Source of the DNA: Paralithodes platypus
Lineage: Eukaryota; Arthropoda; Malacostraca; Decapoda; Lithodidae
Direction: 5' to 3'
DNA length: 64,000 nt
Assembly: GCA_032716605.1 (NCBI GenBank)
Contig: CM064573.1
Span: 8,544,440-8,608,439 of the forward strand
The notes under the pieces were generated by a model that was given only the letters and a program-made list of their open reading frames with translations, was not told the origin of the DNA and did no database searches. This document shows positions 22,671-34,271 of the stretch, in pieces (within the stretch, counting starts at the first letter, position 1; each line of letters starts with the position of its first letter). The translations under genes and the position numbers were made by a program.

Positions 22671-24239
22671 AAAAGTAAAATCTAATAACATTATTTCCTG
22701 TTGTTGCTTCCTTTCCTTTTGGATTTTTAGGACTTGGTATCCTTTATTGACTGATACTCTTTAATTATGAAAGATACTGAAACTAATTAAAGTCATGTAG
22801 TATTTATAAAGAATTATTATTTAACCGAAGCTTAGTAGGCTATGGTTATGAACCGAATAAGTTATATCTAAAGAAGGACTATTAATTCTATAAAAAAGTC
22901 TTGAAAGATAAATATTAAAGTAAGAATATTTCTGTCTATTACCCTTTTTGAAATGAATGGCTAGTTTTCTTAATGTCCTTTTATTTATATTTAATGTAAT
23001 TATTCTTGGTTCTTGTCTTACGTTAATAGTATTATATTATTATTATCATCAGGATTAATATCAAAGTCACATAAAAAGTTAGATATATATTTAATAATTA
23101 GTTAAATGTATTTCTTAACCACGTAACATTGAGGTTTGATTATGAGTACATTAAGTTACAAGATCGCTTCATAGATTCGATTCAGGTCTCACTCAAATAA
23201 TATGAAAAGCAAAAATAATATTTTGAAGCTAAAAAAAATGTCTTCAGCTTAGGAAATCACTAGAAGTAATATTAACACAGCCATGTTAGTCTAATGCGAT
23301 ATTACTAATATGAGACAATAGCATCACCGTACTAAGCACCGTTAAGCAATGTAAGCTTAATTAAAAGAAAATGAAAGAACTCGTAAGTATGAATATAAAA
23401 CAATAGTATTACTTTCATCATAACCCAATTACTTAAAGTGTTGCTTTAGTCCACAAGTTAGTCAACTAAAATAGTTAAGTACATAATAATAGCGTTAACG
23501 TTAATTCCCAATCACATATCTCACTAACCAACATAACGTAAGTGTTTACACCGAACACACTTAACACACACTTATATAATCTGACTGACAGTCACAATCC
23601 CATTATAATACTTCACCCCGTCTTCCTTCAGCTGCAAGTTCACCTTCCCCAACTCCAAATGAGACTGATTTGAATGCCCACTACTCGGATCTTATATACT
23701 AAACAATGATGGTGTAGGAACGAATCAGGAGGCGAGTGATGGTGCGCGCCCCCATCATAGCTCCTCGAGTTGCATAGCAGGTGCGTGGACCAATGGGGGC
23801 TCCTGGCGTCGATCATACGTCATAGCGTCAGGTCATCGAAGTAGGTTGCAGGGTCCCCTATGACGCACGCAGGTGTGAAGGCTTGTTTGCTGGTATGCGG
23901 ACGGGCTGGTTTCCCACTCGCTAGTTCGCTCGCTAGTCTGCTTCGCCGCTTGGGTAGTTTGACACTCCTTCAACTTTAATTCTAACTCTTAAATTAACAT
24001 ACAGGGCTCCGTATGTCAGACTTCCCCCCTAGAAAAGAGTTTAAGGAGTATAGTACATAATATTAAACATAATACATAAATAGATTCACCACCAGATTGG
24101 CAACAGCAAGATTATAATGAGGATATACTAAGGATATCACCCAAAGTAGGCAACGTCTCCAGGAACCACATCAGAACATAGCCGGAACGTAGCTGGAGCG
24201 TTATTCGAACTGCAAGACATCTCACAGCTGAAGGCTTGA

Positions 24240-26954
24240 AAGCGCACTACTAAAGCATGATATTTACCTCGCTACAAGGGAGAGCCAATTGCCAAAATCC
24301 TCTCATTAAGTTAAACTTACTGCTGTATGAGGGCAACCTGGTAAATGCAATCTTTGATCCGTGGCAGTGGGTAGGTATCGTTCTTTGTGACAACATTAAC
24401 TTGCCTATAGTCCATACGTAACCTATGGCTCCCGTCTGGCTTTGGCACAAGTATGACCGGACTACTCCACTGGCTTAAGGCCCTTGTGATCAGCTCGTTA
24501 GATAACATTAAGTCAAGCTCGACCTGCAGTATACTCCTGCGTTGTGGTGAGACACGGTAGAGGGATAGTTTAATGGGAGTTGCATCCCCTACGTCGATGT
24601 CGTGCACGGCCAAAGAAGGGAGCCCTGGAGTATCACGGAACACACTGGGAGACTGAGATAAAACAGAGATTAGTTGGTTCGCTTGATCAGAGGGAAGATG
24701 ACATAGTTTAGATGGTAATTCCCCCCAAGCTACTGAATTATACTGAAAGTTGGATAGGCTACATGACAAGTCAAAGTCTGCATGGATACCTTCAGGCTCT
24801 GGAACAGTCTGTTGCGGGTCAGTAAGAGAACTGAAGACTTCGTCCGCACCAGGCTGTCTACAGGTCCTGACATTCACTGCCACAGTTGGAGAATCTGGAA
24901 GAGAGGAATCAGGGGACCTATGGTAGGGTTTCAACATATTTATATGGAATACTTGCGTGGTCTTTCTCCTGTCTGGGGTAGTTACTAGATAATCGGTAAT
25001 GCTCACCCTCCGAATGATCTTATATGGGCCCCTGAACTTGGCAGATAAAGGTTGGCCAAAAAGGGGGAGCAGGACCAAAACCTCATCACCGGGCTGAAAC
25101 TCCCTCTCACGGGCTTTTCTGTCATATCATTTCTTCATGGAGCTTTTAGCCACTGTCAAGTTTTGAGCGGCAAACTCACATGAGGATCTCAGCCGGGTTT
25201 TGAAATCGGAAACATACTTGAGGAGGTTTTGGTTCCCCTCCTGGCCAACTAGGCTATCCTGCAATAGTTGCAAAGGACCTCTTACCTGGTGACCGAAAAC
25301 TAGCTCATTAGGGGAAAAACCCAGGGATTAAGTTGGAACCTCACAAGTAGCAAATAAAAGAAAAGGTACCCCCTTATCCCACTCAACTCCGGTCTCTGTA
25401 CAATACTTATGTAACATTCCCTTTAATGTCTGATGATATCGTTCGAGAACCCCTTGACTCTCTGGGTGGTAGGTGCTAGACTTAACATGCTCGATACCCA
25501 ATTCCTTCAGGGACTGCTGAAAAATGTTAGAGGTAAAATTAGTTCCTTGATCACTTTGCACCTCATGGGGGAAACCCATTCTGGTGAAGAATTTGAGCAG
25601 TTCCTTGATGACAGTTGGAGCAGAGGTAGTCCTTAAGGGTATAGCCTCTGGGTAGCGAGTTGCCATGTCCATGATAGTTAATAAATAAATGTTACCTTGG
25701 GAAGTCTTAGGTAATGGGCCTACAATGTCCACTACCACCCGGGTAAAAGGATTCTCGAAAACGGGCAAGGGCACCAGAGGATGTACAGGCACCTTCTGAT
25801 TGGGTTTTCCTGTCATTGGCAAGTGTGACACACTCTACAAAACTCCACTACATCTGCACGCATTCCTGGCCAGTAAAAGTGTGCTCTGATTCTGTCTAGA
25901 GTTTTTCTCACACCTAGGTGTCCTGCCAATGGTATACAATGTGCCATTTCCATGATATCTCTACGACAAGGTTTGGGGACTACTACTTGATGGACTTCCC
26001 AAGCCCCGTCATCGATTGGTCTGTGTGGCTGTCTCCATCTACGCCACAATACTCCTCCTTTGAGGTAGAAACATTCACCACCCTCCTTCTCACATTCCTC
26101 TTCACTCATGGACCTGGCAGCTAACTCCTTGCATTGACTATCATCTCTCTGTAGCTCTACCAGGCCACTAGGACAATTTGGAGGGGTTTCATGGTCATCG
26201 TTAGGGTCAAGATGAGCCATAAAGGTGTCAGATAAATCCACCTCAGTCACATCATCAGGCACAGTTGGAGCGGCATTCACACTCTCATCATCCCTTTCAT
26301 CAACTCTTACATTCGGTACATTTCTGTCTGAGGGAACTGCTACTTGAGACATTGAGCGTGTGACAGCACACACAGGGAAAACTTTTGGCATCTCCTTTTC
26401 GAGCTCACCGGTTAGTGGCTCGTTAACAGGGGAAAGTGACAAAATGGGGTCTGGTCGGACCTTCTCACCTGCTACATCATTCCCCAAAAGGAGTGTTACC
26501 CCAGGCACAGGGATATCTTGAGACCTACACAAAGCTATGGTGGCCTCACCCTGTAGTAACTCACATTCAATTTCGCCTTTTACCAAGTGTGCATACAATT
26601 GGCCTCCAGCACCTCTCATTACAACTGGTTCGCCAGGTGGGCACTCAGTGTAAGGATTCACCATGAGGGTGCTAGTAGAACCTGTGTCTCTCAGAATTTT
26701 TACCTCATGCATACAACCATTTAATCTCACGTTGCCAGATGAAATAAAGGGACGGTAACTGTCCTGCACTGATGGTGAAATTTTGATTGGCTTAACCCTA
26801 GTGGGTTGCACCACACATGCTACTACACCCCTGTCTAGATGATTTACGTTAGCTGCTAGGTACTCCTTCTGTCGGGAGTCCTGCATTACAGGCACATATG
26901 GAGTTTGAGATACGGCGGCAACTGTCTGCCCCGATCTCTCTGTTCTCTCCTTGG
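24240..26954 (-). pseudogene. Gypsy-1 pol: protease-integrase-partial RT
   Basis: Pol of Gypsy-1. The open part 26895-25813 holds the aspartic protease (ILRDTGSTSTL, then TLLLGNDVAG) and the HHCC zinc finger of integrase (HLGVRKTLDRIRAHFYW, CRVCHTC). A 2-bp loss near 25818 shifts the frame to the integrase core (VVVDIVGPL, QSDQGTNFTS, HPESQGVLER), which ends at an in-frame TAA (25328). A second stop lies near 25126. The frame 25078-24317 joins the GPY/F domain of integrase (FRGPYKII, NMLKPYHRSPD) to the first RT motifs (VILVPKPDGSHR, YPLPRIKDC) with no break. One more frameshift allows RT homology to run on to about 24260 (FNLMRGFWQ) and then it ends. No YVDD box or RNase H remains. Confidence 0.85.
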
Positions 26955-28272
26955 CCCAGCACTGATAAGCTAGGTGGCCTCTCTTGCCACAAAAAGTACA
27001 TACTTTAGGGGATACGGGAACGTTCCCTCTTTGAGCATTACTATTACTTGGGGCCCACCTCTGTTACCATTGCCCTGAGTCGCATTTTTAGTTGGGGGAA
27101 CAATTCTATTTTGGATAGCTGGGGAAGACGTTATAGGCTTGTGACTGGGTCTGTCAGATTTGTGATTAGGATACTTAAAATTAGAACTAGAATTATCGTA
27201 GGGCTTCTTTCCACGAAATTTGTTGTTGAGCACGTATGTGTCAGCCATGTCAGCGGCGTCGGCAAGACAATCTACCTTTTTCCCCCTTAAATGATAGGCT
27301 ACAGAAGAATCAATTTTCCATAGGAAATTTTCTAACAGGACCAACTCCTTCAGATCGTTGTAGCTTGTGACTTTCTTACTCTTGACCCAATGATTGAAAG
27401 TTTAGTCATGGTCCTGGCAAATACCTTATGGGTTTCTTCTACTTTCTTCTGATTTTTACGGAAATATTGCCTGTAAGCCTCAGGCTGCAATTGATAGGTT
27501 TTTAGGATAGCTTCTTTGAGATTGTCATAATCCTGCCTAACTTCTGCTACTTCTGACAAATACGTGGCTCGAGCCTGCCCTGTCAAAACGGTTTGTAACA
27601 TAAAAGGCCATTGATCTCTTGTCCACTTCATACCTCCAGCAACTTCCTCAAACAAAACAAAGAAATCCGGCACATTATCCTCAGTGAAAGGTGGAATGAC
27701 ACTAGTAATAGTCAATCCCAGAGGGGGAGCAATTACGGGAGCATTTGTATTGACATTTAGTTGAGTCGTTTGATATTGATATTGATAATGTTCGGTCTTT
27801 ATTCTGGCTTCTTCGATATTTGCTCTGGCTTGTTCGGCATTTATTCTGGCTAGTTCTATATTTAGTCCGGCTTGTTCGGTAGTTGCTCTGGCTTTTATGC
27901 TGGCTTCTTCGATATTTGCTTTTATTCTGGCTTCTTCGGTATTTGCTTTTATTCTGGCTTCTTCTATTTTTAGTTTGGCTTGTTCTAGTTCGAATATTTG
28001 ATCACCGGTCAAACCAGGTGGCAATTGTTCATCAAGTTGGCTAGGTTTACTCGGGATCCCACCAACTGCTCCGTCACCCTCCCCGCCTTCTACAGGGAAC
28101 AGGGGGTTTTTATGGTCTGAGCCACCTCTACTTTGGACATGTTTGAGACAGATAATTGGAGATGTGAGGCAAGCACTTTCAGTTCGGATTTTGACAGACT
28201 GTCAATATCAGGGGCTGTGGGTTCTAATTCTATGAAAACTCGAGCATCTTCGTCATTAATTAGATGAGCCAT
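26955..28272 (-). pseudogene. Gypsy-1 gag, broken
   Basis: Gag precursor of Gypsy-1, starting MAHLINDEDARVF at 28272. A frameshift near 28100 and a second near 27400 break it. The N-terminal third is followed by a coiled coil built from tandem EEARIKA-type heptads (27790-27985). The capsid-like region (VIPPFTEDNVPDFF, TYLSEVAEVRQDYDNLKEA, QPEAYRQYF) matches that of Gypsy-2. The zinc knuckle lies near 26960-27010 (CGKRGHLAYQC in Gypsy-2; here frame-broken). Gag would form the particle that packages element RNA. Confidence 0.8.
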
Positions 28273-28333
28273 GATTAATATTTTGTTTTTAAGTAGTGAA
28301 ACGTTAATGAAACTGAGTGAAACTGTATGAAAT

Positions 28334-28353
28334 GAATCCTGGTGAGGTCGCCA
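28334..28353 (-). promoter_or_regulatory. Gypsy-1 primer binding site
   Basis: On the minus strand TGGCGACCTCACCAGGATTC follows the 5' LTR after a six-base spacer. It is complementary to a tRNA 3' end of the form GAATCCTGG-GGTCGCCA, including the terminal CCA. This resembles the 3' end of metazoan tRNA-Arg. Confidence 0.6.
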
Positions 28354-28359
28354 CTCTTT

Positions 28360-29785
28360 TGTTACGTATCTTGATCCTCAAGTGGTTAACTTGATGAATC
28401 TAGATAGCACAGAGATATATTTTAAGGTATCAGTCAGCTGAAGGCAAAACAAAAGTAAAATCTAATAACATTATTTCCTGTTGTTGCTTCCTTTCCTTTT
28501 GGATTTTTAGGACTTGGTATCCTTTATTGACTGATACTCTTTAATTATGAAAGATACTGAAACTAATTAAAGTCATGTAGTATTTATAAAGAATTATTAT
28601 TTAACCGAAGCTTAGTAGGCTATGGTTATGAACCGAATAAGTTATATCAATTCTATAAAAAAGTCTTGAAAGATAAATATTAAAGTAAGAATATTTCTGT
28701 CTCTTACCCTTTTTGAAATGAATGGCTAGTTTTCTTAATGTCCTTTTATTTATATTTAATGTAATTATTCTTGGTTCTTGTCTTACGTTAATAGTATTAT
28801 ATTATTATTATTATCATGATTAATATCAAAGTCACATAAAAAGTTAGATATATATTTAATAATTAGTTAAATGTATTTCTTAACCACGTAACATTGAGGT
28901 TTGATTATGAGTACATTAAGTTACAGGATCGCTTCATAGATTCGATTCAGGTCTCACTCAAATAATATGAAAAGCAAAAATAATATTTTGACGCTAAAAG
29001 AATTTTCTTCAGCTTAGGAAATCACTAGAAGTAATATTAACACAGCCATGTTAGTCTAAGGCGATATTACTAATATGAGACAATAGCATCACCGTACTAA
29101 GCACCGTTAAGCAATGTAAGCTTAATTAAAAGAAAATGAAAGAACTCGTAAGTATGAATATAAAACAATAGTATTACTTTCATCATAACCCAATTACTTA
29201 AAGAGTTGCTTTAGTCCACAAGTTAGTCAACTAAAATAGTTAAGTACATAATAATAGCGTTAACGTTAATTCCCAATCACATATCTCACTAACCAACATA
29301 ACGTAAGTGTTTTCACGGAACCCACTTAACACACACTTATATAATCTGACTGACAGTCACAATCCCATTATAATACTTCACCCCGTCTTCCTTCAGCTGC
29401 AAGTTCACCTTCCCCAACTCCAAATGAGACTGATTTGAATGCCCACTACTCGGGTCTTATAAACTAAACAATGATGGTGTAGGAACGAATCAGGAGGCGA
29501 GTGATGGTGCGCGCCCCTATCATAGCTCCTCGAGTTGCATAGCAGGTGCGTGAACCAATGGGGGCTCCTGGCGTCGATCATACGTCATAGCGTCGGGTCA
29601 TCGAAGTAGTTTGCAGGGTCCCCTATAACGCACGCAGGTGTGAAGGCTTGTTTGCTGGTATGCGGACGAGCTGGTTTCCCACTCTCTAGTTCGCTCGCTA
29701 GTCTGCTTCGCTGCTTGGGTAGTTTGACACTCCTTCAACTCTTATTCTAACTCTTAAATTAACATACAGGGCTCCGTATGTCAGA
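28360..29785 (-). repeat. Gypsy-1 5' LTR
   Basis: Complete LTR of about 1426 bp on the 5' side of the minus-strand element. It differs from the 3' LTR by several small indels (for example a 15-bp deletion near 28650) and roughly a dozen or more substitutions by eye, so Gypsy-1 is older than Gypsy-2. A TATAAG box on the minus strand lies at about 29455-29462. Confidence 0.85.
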
Positions 29786-29810
29786 ATATACAGTATATAA
29801 ATTACATATA

Positions 29811-29868
<58 letters not shown>

Positions 29869-30342
29869 CTAGCAGGGTTACCCGGCATTGCCCGGGTTTA
29901 AATTATACCATAATCACCATCGCTACTACCACCACTACTACTACCATAATCACAATCATCAATCACTACTACCACAATCATCACAATACTACTACTACCA
30001 TAATCACCGGCCTCGACCTCCCTGTGCCTCATTAAACGGCGACCTCGATTTCGGCCGCTAAATGACCTCCAATTTTGGATCTGACCTCATCCGTAACCCC
30101 ATTTTTGGGGGCTGCGAACAAATTTTGTTCCATACACCCTTTCGATCGGAGGCCTCCTTCTGCCCCAAACAGCCATTTTTTTCAATTTGTTTTCAATTTC
30201 GGCCTCGAAATGACCTCCAATCGTGGCCTCGCCCCTGCTATGACCTGACCCAGGTCAATTGACACACACATGCAAAGTTTCAGCTCCCCAGGTCCAAAAC
30301 TGCGGCCGCCTATTAAGAACACACAGACACACGAACTGATTT

Positions 30343-30373
<31 letters not shown>

Positions 30374-30397
30374 CACTTTATATATATATATATATAT
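29786..30397 (+). repeat. (AT)n-bounded interspersed repeat of unknown class
   Basis: (AT)n at 29802-29868 leads into ACTAGCAGGGTTACCCGGCA and TTGCCCGGG, then an (ACT/ATC)n-rich stretch (29920-30010). A 250-bp block with two 'cctc-aatgacctccaat' repeats follows. It ends 'ccaggtccaaaactgcggcc', CACACAGACACACGAACTG and another (AT)n (30345-30397). Ends of this kind recur, from memory, in repeats of many invertebrates that are always bordered by (AT)n. I cannot name the family. Confidence 0.55.
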
Positions 30398-31897
30398 TCT
30401 GACATACGGAGCCCTGTATGTTAATTTAAGTGTTAGAATTAGAGTTGAAGGAGCCAAACTACCAAAACGGTGAAGCAGACTAGCGAGCGACCAAGCGAGA
30501 GGGTAAATCAGGTCGCCCGCACACCTGCACACCTGCGTGCGTCATAAGGGACCCTGCAAACTACCTCGATGACCGATGCTATGACGTATGATCGACGCCA
30601 GGAGCTGTGAGTGGACCAGGCACCTGCTATGCAACTCGAGGAGCTATGATTGGAGCGCGCACCATCACTCGCCTCCTGATTCGTTCCTACACCATCATTG
30701 TTTGGTATATAAGACCCGAGTTGTGGGCATTCAAATCAGTTCATTTGGAGTTGGGGAAGGTGAACTTGCAGCTGGAGGAAGACGGGGTGAAGTATTATAA
30801 TGGGATTGTGACTGTCAGTCAGATTATATAAATGTGTGTTAAGTGTATTCGGTGTAAACACTTACGTTATGTTGGTTAGTGAGATATGTGATTGGGAATT
30901 AACGTGAACGCTACTATTATGTGTTTAACTATTTGATTGCGAATTAACGTTAACGCTACTATTTATGTACTTAACTATTTTATTGGGAATTAACGTTAAC
31001 GCTATTATTATGTACTTAACTATTTTAGTTGACTAACTTGTGGACTAAAGCAACTCTTTAAGTAATTGGGTTATGATGAAAGTAATACTATTGTTTTATA
31101 TTAATACGAGTTCTTTCATTTTCTTTGAATTAAGCTTACATTGCTTAACGGTGCTTAGTACGGTGATGCTATTGTCTCGTATTAGTAATATCGCCTTAGA
31201 CTAACATGGCTGTGATAATATTACTTCTAGTGATTTCCTAAGCTGAAGAAAATTCTTTTGCTTCAAAATATTATTTTGCTTTTCATATTATTTGAGTGAG
31301 ACCTGAATCGAATCTATGAAGCGATCCTGTAACTTTATTTACTCATAATCAAACCTCAATGTTACGTGGTTAAGAAATACATTTAACTAATTATTAAATA
31401 TATATCTAACTTTTTATGTGACTTTGATACTCCTGATAATAATAATATAATACTATTAACGTTAGACAAGAACCAAGAATAAGTACATTAAATATAAATA
31501 AAAGGACATATAAGAAAACTATCTATTCATTTCAAAAAGGGTTAGAGACAGAAATATTCTTACTTTAATATTTATCTTTCAAGACTTTTTATAGAATTAA
31601 TAGTCCTTCTTTAGATATAACTTCTTCGGTTCATAACCATAGCCTACTAAGCTTCGGTTAAATAATAATTCTATATAAATACTACATGACTTTAATTAGT
31701 TTCAGTATTTTTCATAATTAAAGAGTATCAGTCAATAAAGGATACTAAGTCCTAAGATCCAAAAGGAAAGGAAGCAACAACAGGAAATTATTTTATTAGA
31801 TTTTACTTTTGTTTTGCCTTCAGCTGACTGATACCTTAATATATATCTCTGTGCTATCTAGATTCATCAAGTTAACCACTTGAGGATCGAGATACGT

Positions 31898-31901
<4 letters not shown>
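30398..31901 (+). repeat. Solo LTR of the Gypsy-1/2 family
   Basis: A single intact LTR of about 1504 bp on the plus strand, beginning TCTGACATACGGAGCC and ending GAGATACGTAACA. It aligns along its length with the LTRs of Gypsy-1 and Gypsy-2. (AT)n lies directly on both sides, so it sits in a TA array. No internal sequence is present; recombination between the two LTRs of a full element is the usual cause. Confidence 0.9.
30706..30741 (+). promoter_or_regulatory. LTR core promoter: TATATAAG plus TCAGTT initiator
   Basis: TATATAAG at 30706-30713 and TCAGTT at 30736-30741, with the initiator A 32 bases from the first T of the TATA box. TCAGTY is the arthropod initiator consensus. The same pair occurs in the Gypsy-2 5' LTR on the minus strand (60811-60818 and 60783-60788), so it is conserved between copies. 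Transcription would begin here, placing the U3/R border at about 30738. Confidence 0.6.
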
Positions 31902-31902
<1 letters not shown>

Positions 31903-31941
<39 letters not shown>

Positions 31942-31954
31942 TGTATATATATAT
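31903..31954 (+). repeat. (AT)n array between two LTRs
   Basis: Nearly pure (AT)n with one CTG interruption. It separates the solo LTR from the Gypsy-4 LTR. Confidence 0.95.
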
Positions 31955-33074
31955 TGTTAGGGATTTCTATTTCATTCAAGTGTCACTGGTTGTAATTAAG
32001 GTATTGTGCTTGTTATGGTGGGTACGATCTTTAATTATTTATGATTCAACATCGTATGCAATGTTATGAGCCCGGTATAATTAATTCGACCTGTAGACAG
32101 CTTAGTTTCATATATAGGAAGATATTTTTGTTCAAGACTGTACGATTCAGAGTGTACTCAATTCCCCCCCCCCCCCTTTTCCTCCAACTCCCTTTTCTCT
32201 TCTTCGTTGCCTGACGTACGAATGATATTGATTATAAATAGGTAATAATATATTTGGCTTTTCTAATTATAAGTATTGTTTACAAGATATATCATAGAGT
32301 TCTTGGTAAAAGTAATACTTTAATTCAGCAAGTATAAATTGAGTTGAGATTAATGCGGTTCGGTTCGAGAGGTTGGTATCAGAGCCAGGTGAGCGAAGGG
32401 TATATAAGCCTACTGTCTGCGTGAGGCAGGTAGTGTATTCTCCACCACCATCTTAAGCTGACCTGCCCTGAGTTTGTTTGTAAAAGAATCACCATGAGTT
32501 AAATAAGTATCGCCTAGGATTTTTTCTATGTTTATTGATTGCTTTCACTTACTCTCTTGGAGGGAATTTATATAACTATGTATTATTTTTCTTATGAGTG
32601 TCTTTATTATTTCACTTCAATGTTTCTCACTTTGATATTTTCGCTAGAAGTAACTTTTGTGTATAAATAATCATGTAAATAAATTATAATTTTATTTTAC
32701 ATAATCTTTACATTATACCTTTATGCTAATATATTATTTTGATTGTTGGGATACATCTAAGTCAAAGTAACTAAAGATAACTAATTCTGAATGAGTGATG
32801 AGAAAGGAATAACTTTGGGGGTTTTAGGCTAAAACAGCCATTTGATATCAACTGATATTTTATGAACTTGCCACATCTTTTCACCTACCAAGGTTTTAGT
32901 GATTACAAAGAGAGTTACTAGTTTTGTGGAAGTTTAACATGCCACTTCTTCTTGACTGAAACTGATAGTCATATTTTCCGCATTTTGTGAGGCTAAATAA
33001 TAAGTCCTCGTTTTGTGGATTTTAGTGGAATGTTTCTTTATGTTATGGGTTCGAACCCCGCTCGTAACGTAACA
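31955..33074 (+). repeat. Gypsy-4 5' LTR
   Basis: About 1120 bp beginning TGTTAGGG and ending CGTAACGTAACA. A primer binding site follows at once (33075 on), TGGTGCCGTGACCAGGATTC, complementary to a tRNA end with CCA. No matching 3' LTR is present in the window, so the element is truncated. Confidence 0.75.
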
Positions 33075-33314
33075 TGGTGCCGTGACCAGGATTCCTTTCT
33101 TTCCCTCGTTTGGTGGTAATTGAGAACATTAGTGAAACATTAGGTCCCTCGCTAGGACATCGCATACTCATCTCATCCAACTCGTTTTGTTCTGTTTATG
33201 AGTTGAGAGAGCTGTGTCAGCCTCTACGTTCTTTAATGCCAATTATTCGCGTTTCTCACTCATCCTAATCTGTCATACATTCTCTCGTTCATCCATTGTT
33301 CATAGCATTCAATC

Positions 33315-34271
33315 ATGGAATTTAAAATTAGTGAATTTGTCGCTGACCCCTCCTTGAGCACCTTGTCTGTGTCGAAGCTCAGAAAAGTATACTGGATTGC
33401 CTTAGCCAAAGAGTATGATGTACCTTACAAAACTAGTAATACCAAAGGTGAGATTAGATAGAGTGTGATTGAGAAATTGGTAAATACTGAAGTTTTGTCT
33501 GAGGCAGCCTATCAGTTGTGTGCAGAGGAAGGAAGTAGTGATGCATGGATGAAAGTGAAACTATTAGAGCTGGAGAATGCAAAATCTGACAGAGAACAGA
33601 GACAGCGTGAAATTGAACATGAGCGTGAACAAAGACGGCATGAGCTTGAACAAAAACAGTATGAGTTTGAACAAAAATAGCTTGAGCTTGAGGAGAAGCA
33701 ACATGAGAGAGAGAATGATGAGCACATGTTAAAGTTAAAAGCTGAAGAAAACCGGAATCAAAGGGATTCGGTTGCAAATAGACCATTTTCTGATAAGGGT
33801 CATAGATTGAAATTTGTCCCTAGTTTTGATGAGACTGACCCGGAGAATTTCTTCATCCTTTTTGAGAAGGCAGCTAACCAACTCAAGTGGCCAAATGATC
33901 AGTGGGCATTTCTAGCCCAGACTGCTTTCATAGGTAAAGCCAAGAAGGTTTATAACAATCTCCCCATTGATTCCTTGACCTATGAAACTCTTAAAACCTC
34001 AGCCTTAGCAGTGTATGATCAGGTTCCTGAAACTCATCGTCAGTATTTCGGGGATATGAAGAAAGGTGTAAAACAAACCTATCTAGAATTTGTAAAGGAA
34101 AAAGAGCGAAAGTTTCTGAGTTGGTTGAGAGCCAGTAAAGTGACAACCTTTGAGCAGTTGTGCCAGCTAGTTACGCTTGAAGAATTTCTCCGCAAAGTCC
34201 CCTTCCCCTTAAAACTTACTTACCGTACTTCCTGTAAGCTTCCTGTAAGCATTCCTGTGACCTATTCGTGA
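33315..34271 (+). pseudogene. Gypsy-4 gag, truncated
   Basis: Gag-like frame starting MEFKISEFVADPSLS at 33315. Two in-frame TAG codons (near 33459 and 33678) interrupt one otherwise continuous frame that runs to 34271. The central part is a long charged coiled coil (REQRQREIEHEREQRR and on). A capsid-like region follows (FVPSFDETDPENFF, WPNDQWAFLAQT, VPETHRQYF). This is the same architecture as the gag of Gypsy-1, -2 and -3. Homology fails at about 34200, before any zinc knuckle. No protease or pol is present. Confidence 0.75.

Larger units (their letters stand above)
19487..24020 (-). repeat. Gypsy-1 3' LTR, split by a CR1 LINE
   Basis: The LTR on the 3' side of Gypsy-1 (minus-strand element). 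Its two parts are 19487-19580 and 22671-24020, about 1.44 kb when the nested LINE is removed. It matches the right LTR at 28360-29785. On the minus strand it begins TCTGACATACGGAGCC directly after a purine tract AGGGGGGAAG (the polypurine primer), and ends AAGATACGTAACA. (TA)n-rich sequence lies just before 19487. Confidence 0.85.
24021..28359 (-). mobile_element. Gypsy-1 internal region (gag-PR-INT-partial RT)
   Basis: Internal part of a Ty3/Gypsy-type LTR retrotransposon on the minus strand. Its order is gag, protease, integrase, then the beginning of reverse transcriptase. RNase H and most of RT are absent. The last ~270 bases before the polypurine tract (24021-24250) are non-coding. The element is interrupted by several stops and frameshifts. 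Confidence 0.85.
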
